Shown here in pieces: positions 8,219-17,290 of a stretch of DNA of 63,609 nucleotides (positions within the stretch are counted from its first letter, which is position 1; each line of letters begins with the position of its first letter). The position numbers and the translations under genes were made by a program. Origin of the DNA: JAZQNF01 sp045641505 (GTDB taxonomy: Bacteria; Bacillota; Clostridia; Lachnospirales; Bianqueaceae); the NCBI GenBank assembly GCA_045641505.1, contig JAZUHB010000024.1:1-63609 (forward strand), read 5' to 3'. The notes under the pieces were generated by a model. The model did not search any database, was not told the DNA's origin, and worked only from the letters and a program-made list of their open reading frames with translations.

Positions 8219-10846
8219 ATGCAGAAAAAAAGACTTTGGCCGCTGATGCTCGGCGCGCCGCTCTTCGTTCTTCTCACCTTCGCGGTATTTTTCCTCGAGG
8301 GGTCCTTCTGGCCGTTCGGCGACCGGACCGTCTCCTGGTGCGACATGGACCAGCAGGTCCTGCCGCTTCTCGCGGAGCTCCGCGACGTGCTCACGGACCG
8401 CGAGGGCTTTTTGCTAAGCTCCCGGAACGCCGGCGGCATGAACTTCTGGGGCGTGTTCTTCTTTTTTCTGGCGAGTCCCCTGTCCCTGCTCGTCCTTCTG
8501 TTCGAAAAAAGCGAGCTGATGGGCGTGATGAACCTCCTGACCGCGCTGAAGCTCGCGCTCTGCGCGTTCACGGCGGCTCTCTATTTCGGCCGGAAGGCGC
8601 GGCATGACGGCCGGGGCCTCGTGCTGCCGCTTCTTCTGGCCGTTTCCTACGCGTTTTCCGTCTACGGACTGATGTATTTCCAGAACAGCATCTGGCTGGA
8701 CGAGATGTACCTGTTCCCGCTGCTGTTCCTCGCGCTCGACCGGCTGACGGAGGAGAACAAGCTCTGGCCCTACACGCTGACCATCGCGTGGATGGTCGCC
8801 GTCAACTACTACATCGGCTTCATGGCCGCGTTGTTCACGCTGCTGCGCATGGGCTGCTTTTTCCTGCTGGACCAGGCGAAGAACAAGAAAAAGGTGGCCT
8901 GGAGCTTCCTCGGCGGCTCGCTGCTGGCGCTCGGGCTTTCCGCCTTCGCCTGGCTGCCCTCGCTGCTGCAGTTCCTGGGCTCGGCCCGCGGCGAGAGCAT
9001 CCTGGACAATCTGGCCGGGACCCAGCTCGTCCGCCACATGGAGACCACGCTGCCGCTCCTGTTCGGGAGCGCGGCGGCGCTCGCCGTGCTGCTCATGTCG
9101 CTCTTCTGCGGGGATGTCTATCCGCGGGAGCACCGGGGCGACCCTGTCCTACTGATCCTTCTCGTGATCCCGGTGTTCCTCGAGCCGGTCAACCTGCTCT
9201 GGCACGCGGGGAGCTACATGTCCTTCCCCTGCCGTTTCGTGTTCATGACGGTCTTCACCGCGCTCGTCTGCCTGTACCGCTGCCTCAGCGCGATGCGGGA
9301 AAAGGCGGAGGCGAAAGAACTTCCCGCCTGGGGAGGCGTCCTTCTCGCGCTCGCGGGGCTGGCGCTTGCCGCGGCCTTCTCCTGGGGACTCCTCTGGTTC
9401 TACGGCCGTTACGCGGACAGCCTCGACGCGTTCCGCGGTACCCTGTGGGGCGACGATACGGCCTGCCGGCTGCTGGCCCTCGTGTTCGGTGCGGCCTTCC
9501 TTTGCTATCTGCTCTTTGCCCTGTTCTACCGGCTCGGCCTCAAGAAGGGCGCCGTGCTCCTCATGGCGGGCGCCGTGCTTCTGGCGGAATGCTGCTTCGA
9601 TCTCAAGGTCTACATGTTCTCGCGCGATCCCTCCACGGAGAATTACCGCGCGTATCTGGAGCTCGAGGCGGCGGTCCCGGAGCAGGAGGAGTTCGTCCGC
9701 GTCAAGAGCAAGACCCACGTGGCGAACGAAAACTGGGAGGGGATGCTGGGCCTTCCGTCGGCCGCCCACTATACCTCGCTGGGCTCGGAGGACTGGCTCT
9801 TCCTGATGAAGCGCCTGGGCTACAATACCTATTGGATGAAGATCGCGTCCTACGGCGGCACGCGCTTCTCGGACGCGCTCCTTTCGATGCGCTATCAGAT
9901 TTCGAAGCCCCGCGACACAAAGGCCCCGCTCTTTGCCAACGAACGGTATGCGCTTTCCGAGACGGAGGATTTTTTGCCGCTTGGGCTTTTCCTGCCCGGC
10001 AACCTTCAAGCGGCGGAGGACGAAACGCGGTATCTCGCCCGGCTGAGCTACCAGGAGCTTCTCTTCGAGGGGCTCTTCCCGGGGCTCGGGCCGCTTTTTA
10101 CCGAATATCCGGCCGAAAAAACCGCGGAGGGTTACGTGTGGGAGCTTACTCTCACGGAGCCCACGGAGCTTTATTTCGACGCCTTCCGGGACTACACGAC
10201 CCGGCTGAACGAGCCGATCAACGGCTGCTGCAAGGTGTACGTGAACGGCCGCACGGTCTCGGCCTCCTATCCGTCCCAGGAATACAACAGCGTGCTCGAT
10301 CTCGGCGAGTTCCCGGCGGGCGAGGTCAAGGTCACCGTGGTCACCGACCGGACGGACCTCCCGAGCTTCGGCGTCTGGGGCCTTTCCGTGCCGACGCTTG
10401 AGCGCGCGGAGCGCACGGCCCGCGCCGAGGACCTCTCGGTCCGCGCGGAGAAGAACGGCTATTCCGGAAGCTACCGGAGCGCGGACGATACCCGGATCTT
10501 CCTGGCCATTCCCTATCAGGAGGGCTATACGCTCACGCTGAACGGCGTTCCGACGCCGATTTCGCGCACGGCCCGCGGCTTCGTTTCCTTCGGGGCGCCC
10601 GCGGGGAGCGGCGAGTTCACGATCCGCTTCACGCCGCCCGGACTGATGCTGTCCCTTTATATCGGCGGCGGCACGCTGCTCGTCTGGATCGCCGCGGCGG
10701 TGATCCGGGCGGTCCGCTTCCGCACCGTTCTGCCCACCAAAAAGAAGAAAACGAGCGGACTGGCGCTCGTCCTTTGCAAGACCGGGATCTTCCTGGTCTT
10801 CGTCCTCATCTATTTCTTCCCGCTGATCTGGAATCTCGCGGGATGA
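8219..10846 (+). CDS. YfhO-like integral membrane protein
   Basis: This 875-residue protein resembles the Firmicutes YfhO family, large multi-pass proteins of the GT-C glycosyltransferase type linked to lipoteichoic acid or cell-surface glycosylation. The N-terminal half has about 11-12 membrane segments, with an early D-M-D-Q-Q loop and the conserved region FQNSIWLDEMYLFPL near residues 150-170. Next come an extracellular beta-rich domain (about residues 470-800), a final membrane segment and a basic C-terminal anchor. The family match is from memory of its layout. Sugar donor and acceptor are unknown. It precedes a short-chain dehydrogenase gene by 11 bases. Confidence 0.75.
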   Translation: MQKKRLWPLMLGAPLFVLLTFAVFFLEGSFWPFGDRTVSWCDMDQQVLPLLAELRDVLTDREGFLLSSRNAGGMNFWGVFFFFLASPLSLLVLLFEKSELMGVMNLLTALKLALCAFTAALYFGRKARHDGRGLVLPLLLAVSYAFSVYGLMYFQNSIWLDEMYLFPLLFLALDRLTEENKLWPYTLTIAWMVAVNYYIGFMAALFTLLRMGCFFLLDQAKNKKKVAWSFLGGSLLALGLSAFAWLPSLLQFLGSARGESILDNLAGTQLVRHMETTLPLLFGSAAALAVLLMSLFCGDVYPREHRGDPVLLILLVIPVFLEPVNLLWHAGSYMSFPCRFVFMTVFTALVCLYRCLSAMREKAEAKELPAWGGVLLALAGLALAAAFSWGLLWFYGRYADSLDAFRGTLWGDDTACRLLALVFGAAFLCYLLFALFYRLGLKKGAVLLMAGAVLLAECCFDLKVYMFSRDPSTENYRAYLELEAAVPEQEEFVRVKSKTHVANENWEGMLGLPSAAHYTSLGSEDWLFLMKRLGYNTYWMKIASYGGTRFSDALLSMRYQISKPRDTKAPLFANERYALSETEDFLPLGLFLPGNLQAAEDETRYLARLSYQELLFEGLFPGLGPLFTEYPAEKTAEGYVWELTLTEPTELYFDAFRDYTTRLNEPINGCCKVYVNGRTVSASYPSQEYNSVLDLGEFPAGEVKVTVVTDRTDLPSFGVWGLSVPTLERAERTARAEDLSVRAEKNGYSGSYRSADDTRIFLAIPYQEGYTLTLNGVPTPISRTARGFVSFGAPAGSGEFTIRFTPPGLMLSLYIGGGTLLVWIAAAVIRAVRFRTVLPTKKKKTSGLALVLCKTGIFLVFVLIYFFPLIWNLAG

Positions 10847-10857
10847 AGGGAGTAAGC

Positions 10858-11574
10858 ATGAAATACGCACTGATCACCGGCGCGAGCGGCGGCATCGGCC
10901 GCGCTCTCACCGAGGCCTTCCTGCGGGAGGGCATGACGGTCTTCGCGCAGTACTCCGCCCACGGCGAAGAGCTTTCCGCGCGGGCCGCGGAGGAGCCGAG
11001 GCTTCTGCCCCTGCGGGCGGATCTTCTCGACAGCGCCTCGGTGGAGGCGATGTTCGCGGAGATTGCCCGGAAAACCGCGGCGCTCGACGTCCTCGTCAAC
11101 AACGCGGGCCTTGCCTGGTTCGGCCTGCTGCAGGACATGACCGAGGAGGACTGGGACCGCGTCCTCGGCGTGAACCTGAAGGGCGCCTTCCTCTGCTCGA
11201 AGGCGGCGCTGCCCGGCATGATCGGCCGGGGGAAGGGCGTGATCCTCAACGTTTCCTCCATGTGGGGGGAGCGGGGCGCCTCCTGCGAGGTGGCCTATTC
11301 CGCCTCGAAGGGCGGCTTGAACGCGTTCACGAAGGCGCTCGCCCGGGAGGTCGGCCCCGCCGGCATCCGGGTCAACGCCCTGGCCTGCGGCGTGATCGAC
11401 ACGCCGATGAACGGCCGACTGAATGAGGAGGAGAGGGAAGCGCTCGCGGAGGAAATCGGTCTCGGCCGTTTCGGCAGCCCCGAGGAGGCCGCCGAGGCCG
11501 CGCTCTGGCTCTGCTCCGACCGCTCGTCCTACGTATCCGGCAGCATCGTCGATCTCGACGGCTGCTTCATCTGA
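10858..11574 (+). CDS. Short-chain dehydrogenase/reductase (SDR), FabG-like
   Basis: This 238-residue cytoplasmic oxidoreductase has the Rossmann motif TGASGGIG near residues 7-14, the NNAG motif, the catalytic serine in NVSSMWG, and the YSASK motif giving the catalytic Tyr and Lys. It therefore reduces or oxidises an alcohol/ketone with NAD(P). It resembles 3-oxoacyl-ACP reductases (FabG, YmfI/ElbF type), but no fatty-acid synthesis genes surround it, so the substrate is open. I set the start at 10858, preceded by AAGGGAG with a good spacing; the longer frame would run back into the YfhO gene. Confidence 0.85.
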   Translation: MKYALITGASGGIGRALTEAFLREGMTVFAQYSAHGEELSARAAEEPRLLPLRADLLDSASVEAMFAEIARKTAALDVLVNNAGLAWFGLLQDMTEEDWDRVLGVNLKGAFLCSKAALPGMIGRGKGVILNVSSMWGERGASCEVAYSASKGGLNAFTKALAREVGPAGIRVNALACGVIDTPMNGRLNEEEREALAEEIGLGRFGSPEEAAEAALWLCSDRSSYVSGSIVDLDGCFI

Positions 11575-11594
11575 GTCCGCGAAAAGGTTACCGT

Positions 11595-12647
11595 ATGAAA
11601 AAAGAAAACGAAAAAGCTCTTCGGAAAGAAGAAAAACAGGCTGCCCGCGCGGCTGCCCGCGCGTCCGGACGCGCCTCGCGCGAGGCGAAGAAGCAGCAGC
11701 GGAAGGCCGCCCGCGCCGAGCGCCGCCGCCTGATCAAAGAGTGGAAATACCTTCCCCACGCGGAGAAGGCGCTCATCCGCCAGAAGCGCAGCACGCTGTT
11801 TTTGGACATCCTCAAGATCACGGCCGGCACCTTCCTGATCGCCTTCAACGCGAGCGTCTTCATGGACCCGCTGGGCATCGTGAACGGCGGCGTGATCGGT
11901 ATCGGCATCGTGCTGAAGGAGCTCTGCGCCAGACATCTGGGCTTCGACCTTCCCCTCGCGCTCACGAACTTCGCGCTGAATCTGCCGCTCCTCATCATCG
12001 GTCTGTTCGTAAAGGGAAAGAAGTACATGGGCAAGACCGTGCTTGCCACGCTCCTTCTGAGCGTCTTCCTGGAGCTCACCGTGAACATCCGCATCCCCGT
12101 GGACGATTACTTCCTGATGGCCGGCATCGGCGGCCTGATCTGCGGCGTGGGCGTGGGTCTCGTGGTCTCCGCGAACGCCACGACCGGCGGCTCGGACCTG
12201 CTCGCGGCGATCCTGCAGGCCCGCTTCAAGCATCTGTCGGTGCTCACGCTCCTCTGGGTCGTGGACATCGCGATCGTGTTCTTCGGCCTGCTGGTCTTCG
12301 ACTGGTACCACAGCTTCTACGCGATCTTCACGATCATCCTGACCTCTCTGGTCGGGGACGGCATGATCGCCGGCACGGTCCGCTCCAAGGCGGTCTACAT
12401 CATCTCGGACCGCTGGGAGGCGATCTCCGACAAGGTGCTCCACGAGATGGCCCGGGGCCTCACCGGCTTCCCCGCGAAGGGAATGTTCTCCGGCGAGGAC
12501 CGGACGATGCTCTTCTGCGTCATCTCCACCCGCGAGGTCGTGGGGCTCAAGCGCCTCGTCTACGAGGAGGACCCCGACGCGTTCCTGATCGTCACGGACG
12601 CCCGCGAGGTGCTCGGAATGGGCTTCGAGAACTACGAGAAGGAGTAG
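11595..12647 (+). CDS. YitT-family membrane protein (DUF161/DUF2179)
   Basis: This 350-residue protein has a membrane core of five to six segments (about residues 70-240), containing the typical GIVNGGVIGIGIVLK and TTGGSDLLA glycine-rich motifs. A C-terminal soluble DUF2179-type domain follows (about residues 255-345, KAVYIISDR...FCVISTREV). YitT-family proteins are common in Firmicutes, with no firmly known function. Unusually, the first 60 residues are almost purely Lys, Arg, Glu, Ala and Gln and look like one long charged helix. The ATG at 11595 follows GAAAAGGTTACCGT. Confidence 0.85.
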   Translation: MKKENEKALRKEEKQAARAAARASGRASREAKKQQRKAARAERRRLIKEWKYLPHAEKALIRQKRSTLFLDILKITAGTFLIAFNASVFMDPLGIVNGGVIGIGIVLKELCARHLGFDLPLALTNFALNLPLLIIGLFVKGKKYMGKTVLATLLLSVFLELTVNIRIPVDDYFLMAGIGGLICGVGVGLVVSANATTGGSDLLAAILQARFKHLSVLTLLWVVDIAIVFFGLLVFDWYHSFYAIFTIILTSLVGDGMIAGTVRSKAVYIISDRWEAISDKVLHEMARGLTGFPAKGMFSGEDRTMLFCVISTREVVGLKRLVYEEDPDAFLIVTDAREVLGMGFENYEKE

Positions 12648-12808
12648 AATCCCCCCGTTTTGATAAAAATGACACTTTTACCAAATCTGTATGCTTATTT
12701 TTGTGAATCCCGTCAATAGAAAAAAAGCGCCGGAAAGAGTAAAGTATCATCATCCAATGCGTGTACTACCCTGTTCCTATATTTCATGAAAAGGAGAAAC
12801 TTTTTTCA

Positions 12809-13921
12809 ATGGCCAGTGTTCAGCTGAAAAACATCAAGAAGACCTACTCCAACGGCATCACCGCCGTCAGCGATTTCAACCTCGACATCGCGGATGAGGA
12901 GTTCATCATCCTCGTCGGCCCCTCCGGCTGCGGTAAGTCCACCACCCTCCGTATGGTCGCCGGTCTGGAAGAGATCACCGACGGTGAGCTTTACATCGAC
13001 GGCAAGATCATGAACGACGTCGCCCCCAAGGATCGCGATATCGCCATGGTTTTCCAGAACTACGCTCTGTACCCCCACATGACCGTTTACGATAACATGG
13101 CTTTCGGTCTGAAGCTCCGCAAGGTTCCCAAGGCGGAGATCGATCAGAAGGTACATGAGGCGGCCCGTGTCCTCGAGATCGAGCACCTGCTCGACCGTAA
13201 GCCCAAGGCGCTTTCCGGCGGCCAGAGACAGCGTGTCGCCATGGGCCGTGCCATCGTCCGTAACCCCAAGGTCTTCCTGATGGATGAGCCTCTGTCCAAC
13301 CTGGATGCCAAGCTGCGTGTCCAGATGCGTGTCGAGATCTCCAAGCTGCACGAGAGACTGCATGCCACCATCATCTACGTTACCCACGACCAGGTCGAGG
13401 CCATGACCCTCGGCTCCCGCATCGTCGTCATGAAGGACGGCGTCATGCAGCAGGTCGATTCCCCCGTCCGTCTGTACAACCAGCCCCAGAACCTGTTCGT
13501 CGCCGGCTTCATCGGTTCTCCTCAGATGAACTTCGTGGACGCCGTCCCCGTGCAGGAAGGCAAGGACGTCTACCTGACCTTCTGCGACGAGAAGATCAAG
13601 CTGCCGGCTGAGAAGGCCCAGAAGGTCCTCGACGGCGGTTACATCGGCAAGGACGTCGTGATGGGCATCCGTCCCCAGGACATCCACGAGACCGACGAGG
13701 CGCTGGCTCAGTTCCCCGATTCCACCGTCACCGCGAAGGTCACCATCTGCGAGATGCTCGGTTCCGAGATGAACCTGTACTTCACCATTGGCGACAACGA
13801 CTTGATCGCCGTCGTGAATCCCCGCATCCAGGTCAAGGGCGACGACAAGATCAAGCTGGCCATCGACAGCACCAAGCTGCACATCTTCGACAAAGAGACC
13901 GAGATGGTCATCACCAACTGA
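12809..13921 (+). CDS. Sugar ABC transporter ATP-binding protein, MsmX/UgpC-like
   Basis: This 370-residue ATPase has Walker A GPSGCGKS at residues 37-44, the Q-loop MVFQNYALYPHMTV, signature LSGGQRQR, Walker B VFLMDEP with SNLDAKL, and the switch histidine YVTHDQ. The C-terminal TOBE domain is that of the MalK/MsmX/UgpC group. No permease or binding protein lies beside it, which fits MsmX-type ATPases that serve several carbohydrate importers encoded elsewhere. AAGGAG precedes the ATG at 12809. Codon use leans to CGT and GGT compared with neighbours, as expected for a strongly expressed gene. It is followed by a terminator. Confidence 0.9.
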   Translation: MASVQLKNIKKTYSNGITAVSDFNLDIADEEFIILVGPSGCGKSTTLRMVAGLEEITDGELYIDGKIMNDVAPKDRDIAMVFQNYALYPHMTVYDNMAFGLKLRKVPKAEIDQKVHEAARVLEIEHLLDRKPKALSGGQRQRVAMGRAIVRNPKVFLMDEPLSNLDAKLRVQMRVEISKLHERLHATIIYVTHDQVEAMTLGSRIVVMKDGVMQQVDSPVRLYNQPQNLFVAGFIGSPQMNFVDAVPVQEGKDVYLTFCDEKIKLPAEKAQKVLDGGYIGKDVVMGIRPQDIHETDEALAQFPDSTVTAKVTICEMLGSEMNLYFTIGDNDLIAVVNPRIQVKGDDKIKLAIDSTKLHIFDKETEMVITN

Positions 13922-13942
13922 TTTTCCGCTTCGAACCAAAGG

Positions 13943-13970
13943 CTGCCGCCTCGCGCGGCAGTCTTTTTTT
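13943..13970 (+). terminator. Rho-independent terminator of the MsmX-like gene
   Basis: A 7-bp GC-rich stem (13943-13949 with 13955-13961) is followed by TCTTTTTTT. Confidence 0.8.
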
Positions 13971-14378
13971 GCGCGTTTCGCGGGGGGCGGCGGAGCGAGG
14001 CGGGGGCTGCGGCGGAGCGAGGGAAGCTGCGGCGGTCCGCCGCGGCGAGGCAGATAGGTGGAACCGCCGTCAAAAGAGGCAAAAAAACCACATTTTCGAA
14101 GGCAGCTTGCGTGTAAAACCGGTTTTCAGCCCGTTTACACTCAACTTCGAAGCGCGAGTGTGTGTTTTTTTTGCTGTTTTCATGCTTTTCCACTCAACTG
14201 ATGCTCAAAAGTTGAGTGTGTTGGGCGGATTTCGGCACGATCCCACTCAACTGCCTTGGCAAGCAGCACATCCTCCCGCATCCACCGGCCAACCTCCCCC
14301 CTCCCGCATCCACCGGCCCGCCTCACCTCCTGCGGCATCCCTCAAACAGCGCCGGATTGTATATTATGCGGAAAATGC
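13971..14378. other. Repeat-rich intergenic region
   Basis: I see no convincing gene in this 400-base stretch. It holds a GC-rich 14-base direct repeat (13987-14000 and 14009-14022), four copies of the 9-mer CACTCAACT in two orientations, and a perfect 19-base direct repeat (14272-14290 and 14300-14318) just before the regulator promoter. Confidence 0.7.
14138..14252. repeat. CACTCAACT repeat cluster, possible operator
   Basis: CACTCAACT occurs at 14138-14146, 14191-14199 and 14244-14252, and its reverse complement at 14210-14218. The second copy and the reverse copy form a perfect 9-bp inverted repeat with a 10-base spacer. The forward copies are 53 bases apart, about five helical turns. 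This could be a binding site for a regulator or a structured RNA; function is inferred only from position. Confidence 0.5.
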
Positions 14379-14407
14379 TTGCATTCTTGCGCTTGACAAG
14401 GTATACT
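14379..14407 (+). promoter_or_regulatory. Promoter for the CdaR-like regulator
   Basis: TTGCAT at 14379-14384 and TATACT at 14402-14407 with a 17-base spacer. A TTGACA at 14393 is too close to that -10 box to pair with it. Confidence 0.6.
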
Positions 14408-14437
14408 GACTCTATCTATAAGGAGGTTTTTGTGCCG

Positions 14438-15535
14438 ATGCTATCCAACAACGTACTGCAGAGCGTGATCGACGGTCTCAAGGCTGTAACCGGCCGGGAG
14501 CTTTCCGTACTGGATGCGGAGGGCTATGTCGTCGCGTCTACGTCCGAGGATGCGCCGGATCTCCTTACACCCGAAATCCGCGATTTCGTCTCCTCCCGCG
14601 CGGAGAGCATCGTCACCGAGGGCCGGCGCTTCTTCCGGGCCGAAGGCGAAAACGGCGACTGCTATCTGATCGGCGCCGCGGAGAACGACGAGGAGGCCCT
14701 CACGGCCGCCCGGATCGCGGCGTCCCAGCTGGAAGGCCTCATGAACGCGTACCGCGACAAGAACGTCAAGGAAAGCTTCATCAAGACCCTGCTGATGGAC
14801 AACATGCTGCTCGTGGACGTCTATTCCCGCGCGCAGAAGCTGCGGATCGAAAACAACGTTCCCCGCGCCGTTTACTACGTGGAGGCGATGAACGACCATG
14901 AGACCAACACCTCCATCCTCGAGGTGCTGAAGGGCCTCTTCCCCGGCAGGGAGAAGGATTTCGTCACCGCCCTCGACGAGAAGCACATCATCGTGGTCAA
15001 GAACGTGGCCGAGGACAGCTCCCGCGCCGCGGTCGAAGCCATTGCCCGCACGCTTTCCGATATGGTCAGCAGCGAGGTCATGGGCCGCGTCCGCATCTCC
15101 ATCGGCTCCGTCGTCACCGACATCAAGGACATCCCGCGCTCCTACAAGGAGGCGAAGATGGCCATGGAGGTCGGCCGCATCTTCTACGAGGACCGCTACA
15201 TCATCAACTACAACTGGCTCGGCATCGGCCGGCTGATCCATCAGCTGCCCGAGTCCCTCTGCCGCCGCTATACCGACGAGATCTTCGACGATTTCAAGAT
15301 CACCGATCTCGACGAGGAAATGCTCACCACCGTCAACAAGTTCTTCCAGAACAGCCTGAACATTTCCGAGACCTCCCGCCAGCTGTACGTGCACCGCAAC
15401 ACGCTCGTATACCGCCTCGACAAGCTGCAGAAGAACACGGGGCTGGATATCCGGGTCTTCGACGACGCGATCACCTTCAAGATCGCGCTGATGGTCTCCA
15501 AGTACATGTCCTACCTCGAAGGTCAGGAACTGTAA
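14438..15535 (+). CDS. CdaR/PucR-family transcriptional regulator
   Basis: This regulator of about 365 residues has three parts. An N-terminal sensor of the sugar-diacid-recognition type spans about residues 1-130, starting LSNNVLQSVIDG. A central degenerate GGDEF-like CdaR domain spans about residues 140-270. A C-terminal helix-turn-helix (about residues 295-355) contains the family's signature region ISETSRQLYVHRNTLVYRL. It would bind DNA and respond to a small carboxylate or similar ligand. AGGAGG at 14421 allows a GTG at 14432 (spacing 5) or the ATG at 14438 (spacing 11); I list the ATG. No diacid-use genes are nearby; the next genes are ftsEX. Confidence 0.85.
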   Translation: MLSNNVLQSVIDGLKAVTGRELSVLDAEGYVVASTSEDAPDLLTPEIRDFVSSRAESIVTEGRRFFRAEGENGDCYLIGAAENDEEALTAARIAASQLEGLMNAYRDKNVKESFIKTLLMDNMLLVDVYSRAQKLRIENNVPRAVYYVEAMNDHETNTSILEVLKGLFPGREKDFVTALDEKHIIVVKNVAEDSSRAAVEAIARTLSDMVSSEVMGRVRISIGSVVTDIKDIPRSYKEAKMAMEVGRIFYEDRYIINYNWLGIGRLIHQLPESLCRRYTDEIFDDFKITDLDEEMLTTVNKFFQNSLNISETSRQLYVHRNTLVYRLDKLQKNTGLDIRVFDDAITFKIALMVSKYMSYLEGQEL

Positions 15536-15686
15536 TGAACTTTTTCCGTGTCCCGGCCGTATATAAAGAGAAAGGCCCCGGCACAGCGGGTCCCCGGCTT
15601 TTCGAGCCGGGTGAGTTTCAGAAATAAAGAGCAAATCTATCCGTCCCCGTTTCCGGGGGCATAGGCAATGATAGGAGTTTTTTATT

Positions 15687-16365
<679 letters not shown>

Positions 16366-16385
<20 letters not shown>

Positions 16386-17280
16386 GCGCGGGATCGGCGA
16401 CGGCATCCGGAACGTGTTCCGCAACGGCCGCATGTCCTTCGCTTCCGTCGGCACCATCACGATCTGCCTCATCGTCCTCGGCATCAACTTCGTGCTGCTG
16501 TGGAACGTGCAGAGCTTTACCACCCAGATCGACGACAACCTCAGCGTGGTCGTCTTCATGAAGGAGGGCATCGAGGAGACCGAGATCAAGTCGCTGATGA
16601 GCAAGATCCGCCAGCGCGACGAGGTCGAGCGTGTCGCCTATACCTCCGCCGAGCAGGCCTGGGCCGATTTCCAGCGGGAAATGGAGGAAAACGGCACCAT
16701 CGATCCGGACCTGATGAGCTACGTGGAGGACAACCCCCTGAAGAACTCCGCCAGCCTCACGGTCTTCCTCAAGAGCGCGGGCCGGCAGGCCTCGCTGGTC
16801 GAATACCTCGAAACGCTGCCGGAGGTCCGCAAGCTGAACTTCTCCGGCGAGACCTCGAAGGTCCTGACTGCCCTGTCCAACACGGTCACCGTGGTCGGCG
16901 CCGCGATGATCGTCCTGCTCATCGTCGTGAGCGTCATCCTGATTTCCAACACGGTCCGTCTTTCGGTCTACATGCGCCGGGACGAGATCACGATCATGAA
17001 ATACCTGGGCGCCACCAACGCGTTCGTGGAGCTGCCCTTTGTCGTCGAAGGCATTTTCATCGGCCTGATGGGGACGATCATCCCCTGTCTGCTGGTCTAT
17101 TTCGGCTACGGCTACATCCTGAAAGCGATCGCCGAGCATTTTCCCGAGGTCACGAGTTATCTGAGCTTCGTGCCGCTTTTGGACATCATCAAGTACCTGT
17201 TCCCGGTCTACGGGATCCTGAGCATCGTGGTGGGCACCCTGGGCGCCCAGATCTCGATGAAGAAGTACCTGAGAGCTTGA
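16366..17280 (+). CDS. ftsX: Cell-division membrane protein FtsX
   Basis: This 304-residue protein has the FtsX layout: a cytoplasmic N-terminus beginning KLRSFKRGI, a first membrane segment near residues 22-44, and a large extracellular domain (about residues 45-170). Three further membrane segments form the FtsX/MacB permease domain (about residues 175-300). The extracellular loop normally contacts a coiled-coil peptidoglycan hydrolase, and such a hydrolase gene follows 10 bases later. GGGAGG precedes the ATG inside ftsE, implying coupled translation. Confidence 0.95.
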
Positions 17281-17290
17281 GGAGGAAGAG

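Noticed and set aside
14393..14398. TTGACA as the -35 box of the regulator promoter
   Set aside because: Only 3 bases from the TATACT; the pair TTGCAT/TATACT has the right spacing.
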